From an uncultured Opitutaceae bacterium (GTDB lineage Bacteria > Verrucomicrobiota > Verrucomicrobiia > Opitutales > Opitutaceae), in contig CAIYUN010000085.1 of NCBI GenBank assembly GCA_903929355.1, positions 23,110 through 87,109 of the forward strand: a stretch of 64,000 bases of DNA, given 5' to 3'. The notes beneath the pieces were generated by a model. That model did not search any database. It saw nothing but the letters and a program-made list of their open reading frames with translations, and had not been told where the DNA came from. The position numbers and the translations under genes were made by a program. Positions 38,634-47,905 of the stretch are shown piece by piece (position 1 is the first letter of the stretch; each line of letters starts with the position of its first letter).

Positions 38634-39590
38634 TCAACCGACCCGGGCCGGGGAGGCCGCGCGAGCCAAAACGAGCCGACGAGCCACCGCCACCGCGTTG
38701 GCGAAACTGAGCGGGTTTGCCTTCCCCTGCCCCGCCAGGCCGAACGCCGTGCCGTGGTCGGGGCTCGTGCGCACCCGGGGCAGGCCCAACGTGACATTCA
38801 CCGCCGTGTCGAAATCGACGGTTTTCAGCGGCGCGAGCCCCTGGTCGTGATAGAGGGCGACAATCACATCGAACTCGTCCTTGAGCATGCGCCCAAAAAC
38901 CGTGTCGCCCGGCAGCGTGCGGGACAGACCGGGAAACCTGCTGCGCAGTCCGTCCAGGATCGGGTCGATGAGGTCGCGCTCCTCGTGGCCGAGCAGACCG
39001 GCCTCGCCCGCATGCGGGTTGAGCCCGCACACGGCGATCCGTGGGGCGCGGACGCCCTCGGCCAGTGCGAGCTCGGCGGCGGCACCCACCGTGCGCGCGA
39101 AATTCGCCGCCGTCAGCGCCGCCGGAACCTCCCGCAGAGGGATATGCCAGGTCAGCAAGGCCACGCGCAGCCGGCCGCCGCAAAATGCCATGGTCGGCTC
39201 GCCCCCCCAGCGGGCCGCGAAGAACTCCGTCTGCCCCGGAAATGGATATCCCGCCCGTGCCAGCCATTCTTTGCTCACGGGTCCGGTGACGACCCCGGCA
39301 AAGTCGCCCCCGGCGGCCCGCTCCATTGCGTCCCAGGCGACGCGGGCTCCCGCCACCGTGGGCTGGCCGGGAACGGCGTCAAAATCCGGCGCCCCGACGG
39401 CGAGTCGCTGCGCGTTCGTGAGCGGCAGGGTCGCCAGCCAGCGCGCCGGGCCGATCACCGCCACATCGCGCGCCTGCGCCGGATGCGCGGCGAGCCAGGC
39501 CACGATGATCTCGGGGCCAATTCCCGCCGGGTCGCCGCAGGTGAGGGCAAGCTGGATTGGAAAATTAGGATTCAACGCAAAGTTCGCCAA
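38634..39590 (-). CDS. pdxA: 4-hydroxythreonine-4-phosphate dehydrogenase
   Basis: LALTCGDPAGIGPEI, VTGPVSKEWLARAG, CGLNPHAGEAGLLG, YHDQGLAPLK. The 39590 start would be TTG. Confidence 0.93.
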   Translation of the reverse strand: MANFALNPNFPIQLALTCGDPAGIGPEIIVAWLAAHPAQARDVAVIGPARWLATLPLTNAQRLAVGAPDFDAVPGQPTVAGARVAWDAMERAAGGDFAGVVTGPVSKEWLARAGYPFPGQTEFFAARWGGEPTMAFCGGRLRVALLTWHIPLREVPAALTAANFARTVGAAAELALAEGVRAPRIAVCGLNPHAGEAGLLGHEERDLIDPILDGLRSRFPGLSRTLPGDTVFGRMLKDEFDVIVALYHDQGLAPLKTVDFDTAVNVTLGLPRVRTSPDHGTAFGLAGQGKANPLSFANAVAVARRLVLARAASPARVG

Positions 39591-39665
39591 GGGTGAGGAC
39601 GTGGAGGGCGCAAAGAAAACCGAAGGGGCGGATGCGTTTTATCGCGTGCCCGGAGATCTTCGCCT

Positions 39666-40424
39666 TTATTCATGGCCGGCCTCGCTGCCACCGCGTCGCG
39701 GGCGGGCGAAGCCGCGGGTGCCACCGGCGAAGAACTCCAGGAACCGCCGCGCCTCCGGCATGGCAAAGGTGGGGCCCGCGCCGCCCGCCAGAGCCGCCGC
39801 CGCCACTGCGCGAATGTTGCCCGGCGTGAAATAGACCGCGCGAAACGCCGCCTTCAGCTCCCGGATGGCCTCCCGCGAGACACCCCGCCGCTTGAGGCCG
39901 ACCAAATTGAGCCCGATGACCTGGCTGCGCTCCGCCACCATCACGAACGGCGGCAGGTCCAGTCCCGCCCGGGTCATGCCACCGACCATCACGCTCTCGC
40001 CCACCCGCACAAACTGATGAAACTCCGCCCCTCCGCCGACAAAGGTATGGTCGCCGATGCTCACATGGCCGGCCAGCTGCACGGCGTTGGCCAGCACCAC
40101 GCCCTGCCCCACCACGCTATCATGCCCGACGTGGCTGGCGGCCAGAAGGAAGCAGCCGGAGCCGACCATCGTCTCGCCCCCCGCCTTGGTCGCCCGATTG
40201 ATGGTGACATACTCGCGGATCGTGGTGCCGGAGCCGATCCGCACCCCCGACTCGGTCGCGCGGTCGAACCGCAAATCCTGCGGGTCGCCGCCGAGCACGG
40301 CGTAGGGATGGACCGTGACCCGGTCGCCCAACACGCAATGGCGGGTGACGATGGCGCCGGCCATGATCTCGCAGTCCGCGCCCAGGCACGCGCCGGGTTC
40401 AACGATGGCGGTGGGATGGATCAT
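39666..40424 (-). CDS. lpxA: Acyl-ACP--UDP-N-acetylglucosamine O-acyltransferase
   Basis: Left-handed beta-helix hexapeptides; IHPTAIVEPGACLG, HPYAVLGGDPQDLRF, HVGHDSVVG. Confidence 0.92.
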   Translation of the reverse strand: MIHPTAIVEPGACLGADCEIMAGAIVTRHCVLGDRVTVHPYAVLGGDPQDLRFDRATESGVRIGSGTTIREYVTINRATKAGGETMVGSGCFLLAASHVGHDSVVGQGVVLANAVQLAGHVSIGDHTFVGGGAEFHQFVRVGESVMVGGMTRAGLDLPPFVMVAERSQVIGLNLVGLKRRGVSREAIRELKAAFRAVYFTPGNIRAVAAAALAGGAGPTFAMPEARRFLEFFAGGTRGFARPRRGGSEAGHE

Positions 40425-41050
40425 GGGGCTTTGGAGGATTTTGCCCGAGGGGCCGGAACCAGGTCCAGCTGGGTCGTCTTGAGCAGATCGTAATTCTTGA
40501 GCAGCCGGATGACCTCGAGCGGGTCGCTCTTGCGGTAGCTGCGGTTGACCTCGACCTTGTCCACCAGGTCGAGCAGCATCGCCCGGAAGGAGATGATCGC
40601 ATCCACCCCGTGTTCCCGGAGCAGCGCGACGCTTTGCGAGCGATAGGGCTCCTGCGTGGGCAGGCCCGGCAGCACGAGGATCTTGGTGAGCGGGTCGTCC
40701 GGGCCGTCGTCGGGCGCGGCGGGAAACGCCCGCGCGGCCTCCTTCAGCACGCCGGTCTCAAGGAAACGGAAAATCTCCGGCGAGCTCTTGAGGATGGCCG
40801 GGCTGAAGACGTCCGTATGCCACGGTTTGACCGCCACAACTGCGCGGTGGACATAGGCCAGCTCGTTGGCAAAAAGGAAAAACTCGGGCCGGCGCGCCTT
40901 CCGGTCCCAGGCGGGATTATACACGAGCAGGTCCACCTCCTCGTCGCTGGTCTTGGCGCGGGCGGTGACCTGGTATTTGCGGACCTGGCGGACAAGGAAG
41001 CCGTTTTGCTCGAAGTATTCGCGGACGATGGATTCGTCGATGGCGGACAT
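40421..41050 (-). CDS. Conserved hypothetical protein
   Basis: Start MSAIDESIVREYFEQNGFLVRQ at 41050; 4-bp overlap with lpxA. REEDVDLLVYNP-type text suggests nuclease-like fold but not diagnostic. Confidence 0.6.
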   Translation of the reverse strand: MSAIDESIVREYFEQNGFLVRQVRKYQVTARAKTSDEEVDLLVYNPAWDRKARRPEFFLFANELAYVHRAVVAVKPWHTDVFSPAILKSSPEIFRFLETGVLKEAARAFPAAPDDGPDDPLTKILVLPGLPTQEPYRSQSVALLREHGVDAIISFRAMLLDLVDKVEVNRSYRKSDPLEVIRLLKNYDLLKTTQLDLVPAPRAKSSKAP

Positions 41051-41314
41051 GGTGGAAGGAAAAGCGAAGCAGGCCGGCGGTGGCAGGGCAATGTTCGATT
41101 CACCCTGCCCTGCCACCCCCAGCCCACTGCTGATTATCGAAGAAAATAATTTCGAGGCTACAAGGTCATGGCGGTGTCTCCGGCAGATACCGGCTTCGGA
41201 TGGATCGGACGAATCAGACCAATTGGGGGTCAGCCACATGGGTCATGGCTTGATTCTGGACTGAGCCTTCTTCGATCCGTCTGGCCCGCGATCAAATCGG
41301 ACCCACTTCCCGTC

Positions 41315-42199
41315 TCAGAACAGCTCTTGCTGGGTGGAATAGCGGGTTCGGGCCTCGATCAGGGTAGAACGCATTTCCAACTCCTCCAGCAGCCGGAACA
41401 GCTCGACGGGATGCGCGGGGGGCTTTACGGCCGGCACCGCCGGCAGTTCGAGGTTCAACGTGGTGAGCCGGCGGTTTAGACGCAGCCGTACTTGGTCGGC
41501 GGCCACCAAGGCGCGGAAGCGATCGGGCCGCAGCTCACCCGCGTGCGCGATCACCCCCTCGAGACTCCCCCACTCCGCCAGCCACTTGGCCGCGGTCTTC
41601 GGGCCCACCCCGGTGACGCCGGGGATATTGTCCGCCGTGTCCCCGACCAACGCCAGGTAGTCGGCGATCTGCACAGGGGACACGCCAAACTTTTCCCGCA
41701 CGCCGGCCGCATCCAACCGCCGCCAGCCGCCGGCCGCATTCCCCGGCGCGGGCGGCAGGAGGATAGCGATCCGGTCGTCCACCAATTGCGCGAAATCCTT
41801 GTCGGCGCTCACGATCAGCACGTCGTGGCCGGCGCGGGCCAGGGACACTGCCGTGGACGCCAGCAGGTCGTCGCTCTCGACGCCGTCCTGCTCGATCCCC
41901 GCGCAGCCCATCGCCCGGGTGAGGGCCTTCAGCGGGGCGAGCTGCTTTTCCAGCGCCTCGGGCATCTCCGCGCGGTGCGCCTTGTAGGTGGGATGCAGCG
42001 CCAGACGGTCCTGCGAGCCGCCGAGGTCGAAAAAGACGAGTGTGGCGACCGGCTGCTCCTGGTCCGCGAGCCGCCAAAGCGACTTCATCCAACCGTGCAG
42101 GGCGTTGGTGGGAAATCCATCGCTGCGGGTCAGTTCCGGGATCGCGTGAAAGCAGCGATACGCCAGATTAAAACCGTCAACGAGAAGCCATTGAGCCAT
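41315..42199 (-). CDS. 5'-3' exonuclease/FEN-like (PolI N-terminal type)
   Basis: LLVDGFNLAYRCFHA, GVESDDLLAS, VSADKDFAQLV, GDTADNIPGVTGVGPKTAAKWL. Confidence 0.9.
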   Translation of the reverse strand: MAQWLLVDGFNLAYRCFHAIPELTRSDGFPTNALHGWMKSLWRLADQEQPVATLVFFDLGGSQDRLALHPTYKAHRAEMPEALEKQLAPLKALTRAMGCAGIEQDGVESDDLLASTAVSLARAGHDVLIVSADKDFAQLVDDRIAILLPPAPGNAAGGWRRLDAAGVREKFGVSPVQIADYLALVGDTADNIPGVTGVGPKTAAKWLAEWGSLEGVIAHAGELRPDRFRALVAADQVRLRLNRRLTTLNLELPAVPAVKPPAHPVELFRLLEELEMRSTLIEARTRYSTQQELF

Positions 42200-42246
42200 G
42201 GGGCGGGCACCAAACCGGAGGCATCCGGGCAACAAGCCCGGTCAGC

Positions 42247-42930
42247 TCACGGTGTCGTGGGCAGTTCCTTCATCGTCCACTCCACCTTGCGGTCGGCGAT
42301 TTTGGCGTGAACAGCGGAGACCTGATCTGCGGTGATCGGGTCGGCCTTGTTGGCGAAATCCTGGCGGATGTAGGTCAGGACGTAGGAAATCTTGGCGTCG
42401 CTCCAGTTGTAGAGCCCACCGGGCATGCCGGGGGCAAACGCCGGCATCTTGTTTGGAGTTACGAACTGATTTCCGTTCAACATGATCGGATCCTTCAAGC
42501 CGTCCAAAATAATCCGAATCAGACGCTCCGGGTCACCCTGGACAATGTCGGAGCCGGCCAGCGGTGGATAAGAGCCAGGGACCCCTAGACCCGTCGGCTG
42601 GTGGCACTGGATGCAGGTCTGGCCGTAGAGCGACTTGCCGCGCGCGATGATTTGCGCGGGCGTGAGGTCAGCCGAGACCACGCCGGCACCGTTCAGCTGG
42701 CCGTTGTAGACCAGCGAGTCAAAGCCACCGCGGTTGTGTACAAAGAAAATACAGCAGGCGAGAATCAACCCGGACATGAAGCCCAAGAGCAGCAGCGGGG
42801 TTAGCTCATAGCCGCCCGGCTCGGGTTCGGGCTTCGTGTGCAGCAGCCCGGCGTGAACGCGCTGGATGCTTTCGTCCGAGGCGCCGGCCGGCTCGAGGCG
42901 GGGGTCAAAATCGGAGGGAATCTCGCTCAT
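42247..42930 (-). CDS. Monoheme cytochrome c, CcoP-like
   Basis: One TM, CIQCH heme motif, MPAFAPGM. Confidence 0.85.
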   Translation of the reverse strand: MSEIPSDFDPRLEPAGASDESIQRVHAGLLHTKPEPEPGGYELTPLLLLGFMSGLILACCIFFVHNRGGFDSLVYNGQLNGAGVVSADLTPAQIIARGKSLYGQTCIQCHQPTGLGVPGSYPPLAGSDIVQGDPERLIRIILDGLKDPIMLNGNQFVTPNKMPAFAPGMPGGLYNWSDAKISYVLTYIRQDFANKADPITADQVSAVHAKIADRKVEWTMKELPTTP

Positions 42931-43664
42931 GGTTTCGCGGCGGCCGGTTTGGCCGCGTCGGTTGCCGCCGAGGCGGGGCTCTTGACGGAGGTCGCGCCCA
43001 CGGGCGGGCCGCCCTTGGCCGGAGCAGCCGTCTTCGGGGGCGCCGGGGGCGTGTTCATCTGCGACTCATCCGGGTAATCGTAAGTGTCCTTCAAGCTGAG
43101 CAGGTAGGCCACGAGCGCCACGGCGCGCGGCGTCGGCAAAACCTCGAAACCCGCCGCGACCGGAACCTTGAGGGCCAGAGGCGACGGCTCGCCCGTGATC
43201 GGGCGCTGCTCGAAGAGGAAATTGTAGGACGGCATCGTCCAGGCGGGATTGGCGTGCGCCGGATCGTAGAGGTGCAGGTAAAGCGCGGTGGAGTCCGTGT
43301 CGCGGGCGCCGACATTGCGCAGATCGGGGCCGACCCGCAGGTCACCGAGCTGGACCCGCGTGTCGCGCAGGTAGTCGCGCGCGTAGCTGTCGCGCTCGCC
43401 CCACTTGGGCAGGCGGGTGAGATCGGCCCCCTGCGCGCCGCCGCGCACCTGCTGGGTGTGGCAGTAGGCACAGCCGAGGTCCTGATAAACCGCCGCGCCT
43501 TGGGCGGCGGGTCCGGCCATCTGGGCGGGATAGGCCTTGTTCTCGGTGTCGTCAAAGTGGGGCGCCAGACTGCCGTAGCCGACCTGGTTCGTGAGCACGA
43601 GGCCCGCCCACGAAAAGGCCAGGACCAGAAAGGCACCAAGGAATATGAGCGGGGCGCGGTTCAT
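42927..43664 (-). CDS. CcoO-like monoheme cytochrome c
   Basis: CAYCHTQQVRGG heme motif, WTMPSYNFLFE; N-terminal TM. Confidence 0.85.
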   Translation of the reverse strand: MNRAPLIFLGAFLVLAFSWAGLVLTNQVGYGSLAPHFDDTENKAYPAQMAGPAAQGAAVYQDLGCAYCHTQQVRGGAQGADLTRLPKWGERDSYARDYLRDTRVQLGDLRVGPDLRNVGARDTDSTALYLHLYDPAHANPAWTMPSYNFLFEQRPITGEPSPLALKVPVAAGFEVLPTPRAVALVAYLLSLKDTYDYPDESQMNTPPAPPKTAAPAKGGPPVGATSVKSPASAATDAAKPAAAKP

Positions 43665-45127
43665 CGGGCGGGAGCCTGGAGTTCAGGGGAAGGCCGGAGC
43701 AGCACCGCCGGGACCGGGGCGGCGGCAGCAGCGGAGCGGTGGCGCGGGCAGAGCACCAGCTTGAAAAAATTCACGAAAAACGCGAGGTGCCCGAGGGTGA
43801 GCAGGATTCCCGCAAACGTCGCGAGATGGAGCCAGAAAACCATGCCGGTGTTGATCTCGGCCATCGGGACCTTGGCGTTGGCCAGGCCAATCCCCTGTAC
43901 GAAGATGCCGCCACAGGAAAGCGCAACGACCCCGAGCACCAAACCGGTGGTGGCGAACCAGAAATGGGCCTTGATCAGGATCGCCGACGGCCACGCGCGG
44001 CGCAACAGGCGCGGCGCGAGGTAATAGACCGCCCCAAACGCGGCCATCGAGAACATCCCATACACCACGGCGTAGTCGCCGGCCGTGTTGAACCAGGTCA
44101 GCCCAGTGAGCTCGGTCAGGCCGGGCAGCGCACCAACCACCCCCCGCAACATCCAGAGGGTGAAGACCACGGCCGCCACCGCCATGAAGCGGAGGACGAT
44201 GCTGTGGCGGAGTGCGCGGAGGCCGCCAGCGCGGAGGGTGCCGAAGAAATTCACGGCAAAAATCGCCAGCGGCACCAGCAGCATGAAGTTCGCGGCGCGG
44301 CCGGCCGTCTGGGTCCACGCCGGGACGGGCGCGCCGGCCAGCCGGGCGGCGCCGGCCCAGGTGGTGAAAATCGCGAACAGCCAGAAGGCCATCGAGGACA
44401 GATAGTAACCGCGGATGGGCCGACCGAGCACCTTGGGAAGGAAATAATACACCAAGGCCAGGCCGAGCGACGCAAACCAGAGGGACAGAAAATTATGGGC
44501 AAACCACGCCGCGACGACTGCCTGCACCGTGCCGCGCACCGGGGCGAAAACCAGCATCAACTGCGCGGCCGACCAGAGCCAGGGGAACCAGAACAGCGAC
44601 GCGAGCACATACCATTGTGAGGCGTAAAGCCAACGTGCCACGCCGCGGCACTGCACGGCCACCACCCACGCGGCGATGAGCGTGTAGGCGATCAGGAGGA
44701 ACGGCCCGACATAACGCGGCATTTCCAACCAGGCAAAAGTCGTCGAATCCCCGGCGAGGATGCCGAGCACCCCCAGCTTCACCCCTAGGTTCCAGAACAC
44801 GATGGCGACCACCAGCAACCCGCCCTGCGGGACAGTGCCCCGCGCCAGGCGGGCGGTGAGCCAGAGCGCGACGGCCAGGCCGGCGTTCACGCCCCACCCG
44901 TAGGCCAGCTCGTTGATCGCCGCCGGATAGACCCGGCCAAAGGTGACATACTCGCAGCCGGCGAAGAAACCGGGCGTGTGCAACTGGATGGCCGCGATGA
45001 GACCCAGCGCGGAGGCCGCGAGCAGATGGAGCAACGCAAAGGCCAGCAGCACCAGCAGCGGCACCTTCAACGAGGTGTGGATTGGTCCGGCTTCACCGGG
45101 GGAAGTCTGGGAGTGGGCGTCGGACAT
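43661..45127 (-). CDS. cbb3 oxidase subunit I-like (CcoN homolog), ligand-deficient
   Basis: Overall CcoN-like (VTFGRVYPAAINE, WFAHNFLSLWF, VYYFLPKVLGRPI, IKAHFWFATTGLVL) but canonical ligands missing; see findings. Confidence 0.8.
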   Translation of the reverse strand: MSDAHSQTSPGEAGPIHTSLKVPLLVLLAFALLHLLAASALGLIAAIQLHTPGFFAGCEYVTFGRVYPAAINELAYGWGVNAGLAVALWLTARLARGTVPQGGLLVVAIVFWNLGVKLGVLGILAGDSTTFAWLEMPRYVGPFLLIAYTLIAAWVVAVQCRGVARWLYASQWYVLASLFWFPWLWSAAQLMLVFAPVRGTVQAVVAAWFAHNFLSLWFASLGLALVYYFLPKVLGRPIRGYYLSSMAFWLFAIFTTWAGAARLAGAPVPAWTQTAGRAANFMLLVPLAIFAVNFFGTLRAGGLRALRHSIVLRFMAVAAVVFTLWMLRGVVGALPGLTELTGLTWFNTAGDYAVVYGMFSMAAFGAVYYLAPRLLRRAWPSAILIKAHFWFATTGLVLGVVALSCGGIFVQGIGLANAKVPMAEINTGMVFWLHLATFAGILLTLGHLAFFVNFFKLVLCPRHRSAAAAAPVPAVLLRPSPELQAPAR

Positions 45128-45132
45128 CGCGG

Positions 45133-45438
45133 TTATTTTTGCGCGGCGGCTAGTTCGTCGGCCGTCAGTTGCATGGCGCGGGCAATAGGCAGGCGCACGA
45201 CGCCCTTGGACTTGTCGCCCACCCAGCCGTAGGTCGTAGAGAGTTTGGCCTCATTATCCCGCAGCTTTTGGAGGGTCGCCGCGCGTTGCTCCGTGGTATG
45301 CACGCCATCGCCAAGTGGGGTGCGCGGAAACTGCTTCACATAGGCGAACCAGAGCACCCCGAGGAACAGGGCGCAGCCGACCAACGTGGCAAAAAACGCC
45401 ACGCCGCCGGAGGAGGGCTGGGAGGATTCGTCACTCAT
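45133..45438 (-). CDS. Small single-TM protein of the actABCDEF/cco-like operon
   Basis: FATLVGCALFLGVLWFAYVKQFPR; between actF and ccoN-like. Confidence 0.7.
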   Translation of the reverse strand: MSDESSQPSSGGVAFFATLVGCALFLGVLWFAYVKQFPRTPLGDGVHTTEQRAATLQKLRDNEAKLSTTYGWVGDKSKGVVRLPIARAMQLTADELAAAQK

Positions 45439-46711
45439 GGTGGGTCAGGCATTCGCCGATGCGCGGGTCTTGCACCGGGATGAGCTTGGCGGTCGGGAAG
45501 CTGCGCAAATAGGCCCACAGACACACCCCGCCGACGCCCACCGCGGAGGTGGCTGACCAGAACAGGGCCGGGCCAAGGAACGGCAGCGGGTCGCCCGACG
45601 CATCCTTGAGCGCCGGCAGCACGTTGTAGCAGATGTCGACGAAGATCGTCAGCAGGATCCACACCGCGATGCGACGGAGAATGAGCGGCGTGACCTTGAA
45701 GCGGTAGGACAGCAGCAGCAGGAACGGCACAAAGAAATGGCCGAAGAGGATGAAGAACCCGACAAACTTCCACTGGTTGTCCGAACCGTCGGCGTTCACC
45801 TCGCGGAGATTGTACCAGAAGGTCTCCTCGGGCACATTGGCGTTCCAGATCAGGAAATACTGGGAGAAGGTCACATAACCCCAGAACACCGTGAAGGCGA
45901 ACATGAGCTGACCGATGCTGTGCAGATGGTTCTTGTTGACGATGCCGCGGTAGTCGCCGCGGTGGAGCAGCCAGACGGTGATGAGCACGCCGCAGGACAG
46001 CGCGGCGCGCGCGCAGTTGGCGAAGAACCACACGCCGTACATCGTCGAAAACCAGTGATACTCGAGGCTCTTCACCCAGAAGATCGCGGCAAACGTGAGC
46101 GAGAGGGCGGCCATCGGGATGCCAAAGGCAGCCGTCTTCCGGCTCATGGTCGTCCACTTGGTATCGCCGTCGGTGTCCTGGGTGAACGAGGCCCGGCGCA
46201 GCCGGGCGGAAAGCCAGATCCAGACCAGGAAGAACACGATCGTCGCGCCGAGGAACATCGGTACATTCAGGAAGGCGGACTTTTTCTGGTAAAGAAGGTC
46301 CGAGGCGACGGACTTGTGCTCGGGCAGGAGATGCGCCGGGTTCATCCACGGCCACACCAGATCCGTTTGGTAAAACAGGGAGGCGAGCACCAGCGGGAGG
46401 AACAGGAGCGCGAGCCACTTGAAGGCCGCGAGCCCATGCTCGAACTGGCGACGGAGCACCACCGACCACGAGGCGTCAAAAATATGGTGGATCAGGACCC
46501 ACAGCAGCATCCCGATGGCGACCGCGGTCCAATAGGTCACGCCGACCAGCCAGGCCGAGGCCACGATCCGGGCGCCGGAGACGAACAGCCCCGCGGCAGT
46601 GACAGCGATGCCGGCCAGGCCGACCATGAGCGCCCGGTTCGCGCACGCGTCGGTGCCCGGGACGGCGGCGGCGGCCGGCGCAAGGGGGAGAGTGGTGGCG
46701 GGCGCGCTCAT
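45431..46711 (-). CDS. actF: Alternative complex III subunit ActF-like membrane protein
   Basis: Multi-TM; position after actE; start MSAPATTLPL at 46711. Confidence 0.82.
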   Translation of the reverse strand: MSAPATTLPLAPAAAAVPGTDACANRALMVGLAGIAVTAAGLFVSGARIVASAWLVGVTYWTAVAIGMLLWVLIHHIFDASWSVVLRRQFEHGLAAFKWLALLFLPLVLASLFYQTDLVWPWMNPAHLLPEHKSVASDLLYQKKSAFLNVPMFLGATIVFFLVWIWLSARLRRASFTQDTDGDTKWTTMSRKTAAFGIPMAALSLTFAAIFWVKSLEYHWFSTMYGVWFFANCARAALSCGVLITVWLLHRGDYRGIVNKNHLHSIGQLMFAFTVFWGYVTFSQYFLIWNANVPEETFWYNLREVNADGSDNQWKFVGFFILFGHFFVPFLLLLSYRFKVTPLILRRIAVWILLTIFVDICYNVLPALKDASGDPLPFLGPALFWSATSAVGVGGVCLWAYLRSFPTAKLIPVQDPRIGECLTHHE

Positions 46712-47358
46712 TTGGTCTTTAGCAACGCCTCCTTCGCGGCGGCGTCGGTCACATCCTTGAGGGTGCCGGTCTGGGTGCGCTGGAGGGCGCGGACATAGGC
46801 GACGACCGCCCAACGGTCCTCCACGGCGAGTTTGTCGGCGTAGGGCAGCATGTTCTGTTTGCCCTCGGGGGTCTTGACCGAGCCGTTGGTGATGGTGCTG
46901 AACAGCTCTCCGACCGTCAGCTTCAGCCGGCGGTCGTCAAAATAGCTGGGGGTGGTGGTCATGCCGTATTGCTTGGTGATCCCCTGCCCGTCGCCCAGCG
47001 CCCCGTGGCAGGGCTGGCAGTAGATGGTGAAGCGGTCCTGGCCGCGCGCGAGCAGCCGGGCGTCCACCTTGATCGGGGCGGGGAGCGCCGTGAGGAAGCT
47101 GCCGTCGGCCGCCTTGCCGCGGAAGAGCCCGTCGTCGTCGTCGAGCGGCAGGCCCGCCGCGACCGTATGCGGCGGGATCGGGCGGTCGGCGCGGCCGTCG
47201 GCAAACAGCGCGCTCGTCGCCATCGGTTTCAGGTGCGCCTGATGGTCCATGTCCGGGAAAAGCTCCAGCGGCGGATGGGTGAAGCGCGTGCCCCGCAGCC
47301 CCAGCACCGAGACGGCGAGGGCGACGACAAAGAAGGTGGCGAAATAGACGTAGCGCAT
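46708..47358 (-). CDS. actE: Alternative complex III monoheme cytochrome c ActE
   Basis: FTIYCQPCHGALGDGQGI, single CxxCH, signal anchor. Confidence 0.88.
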   Translation of the reverse strand: MRYVYFATFFVVALAVSVLGLRGTRFTHPPLELFPDMDHQAHLKPMATSALFADGRADRPIPPHTVAAGLPLDDDDGLFRGKAADGSFLTALPAPIKVDARLLARGQDRFTIYCQPCHGALGDGQGITKQYGMTTTPSYFDDRRLKLTVGELFSTITNGSVKTPEGKQNMLPYADKLAVEDRWAVVAYVRALQRTQTGTLKDVTDAAAKEALLKTK

Positions 47359-47361
47359 GGC

Positions 47362-47895
47362 TCAGGGCTCCAGCTCCGTGATGTTGCGGCCGCCCGCCTT
47401 TTCCAGCAGGGCGCGGGTGGCGGTGCGGTCGTACTTGGGGTCGCTGGCCTCGATGACGACGAAGAACTGGTCGTCCAGGCCGCGGGTGATGTGCTCGTAT
47501 TTCAGCACCGGGTGGTAGTGCATCGGCAGGCCGTTGGTGACAAAAATGCCGAAGATGGTGGCGAACGCGGTGAAGAGAATGGTCAGCTCGTAGGAGATCG
47601 GAAAGGCGAACATCGGGCTGAACAACGGCTTGCCGCCCACCGTCAGCGGGTAGGCCACCGCGCCGGTCCACCAGATGAGGGTCATCCCCGTGCAGAAGCC
47701 GGTGATGCCGCCGCAGAGCGAGATGCGCGGGACGATGGAGCGTTTCAGGCCCATGGCGGTGTCGAGGCCGTGCACCGGGCACGGCGTGATGCAGTCCCAC
47801 CGCCGGTAGCCGGCGTCGCGCACCTGCTCCGCCGCATGGTAGAGCGACGAGGCGGTGTCGAAGGTGGCGATGAGGCCGTAGGGTTGGGCGGACAT
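47362..47895 (-). CDS. actD: Alternative complex III subunit ActD (DUF3341)
   Basis: GLIATFDTASSLYHAAEQVRDAGYRRWDCITPCPVHGLDTAMGL. Confidence 0.9.
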   Translation of the reverse strand: MSAQPYGLIATFDTASSLYHAAEQVRDAGYRRWDCITPCPVHGLDTAMGLKRSIVPRISLCGGITGFCTGMTLIWWTGAVAYPLTVGGKPLFSPMFAFPISYELTILFTAFATIFGIFVTNGLPMHYHPVLKYEHITRGLDDQFFVVIEASDPKYDRTATRALLEKAGGRNITELEP

Positions 47896-47905
47896 GGCGG
47901 GAAGA

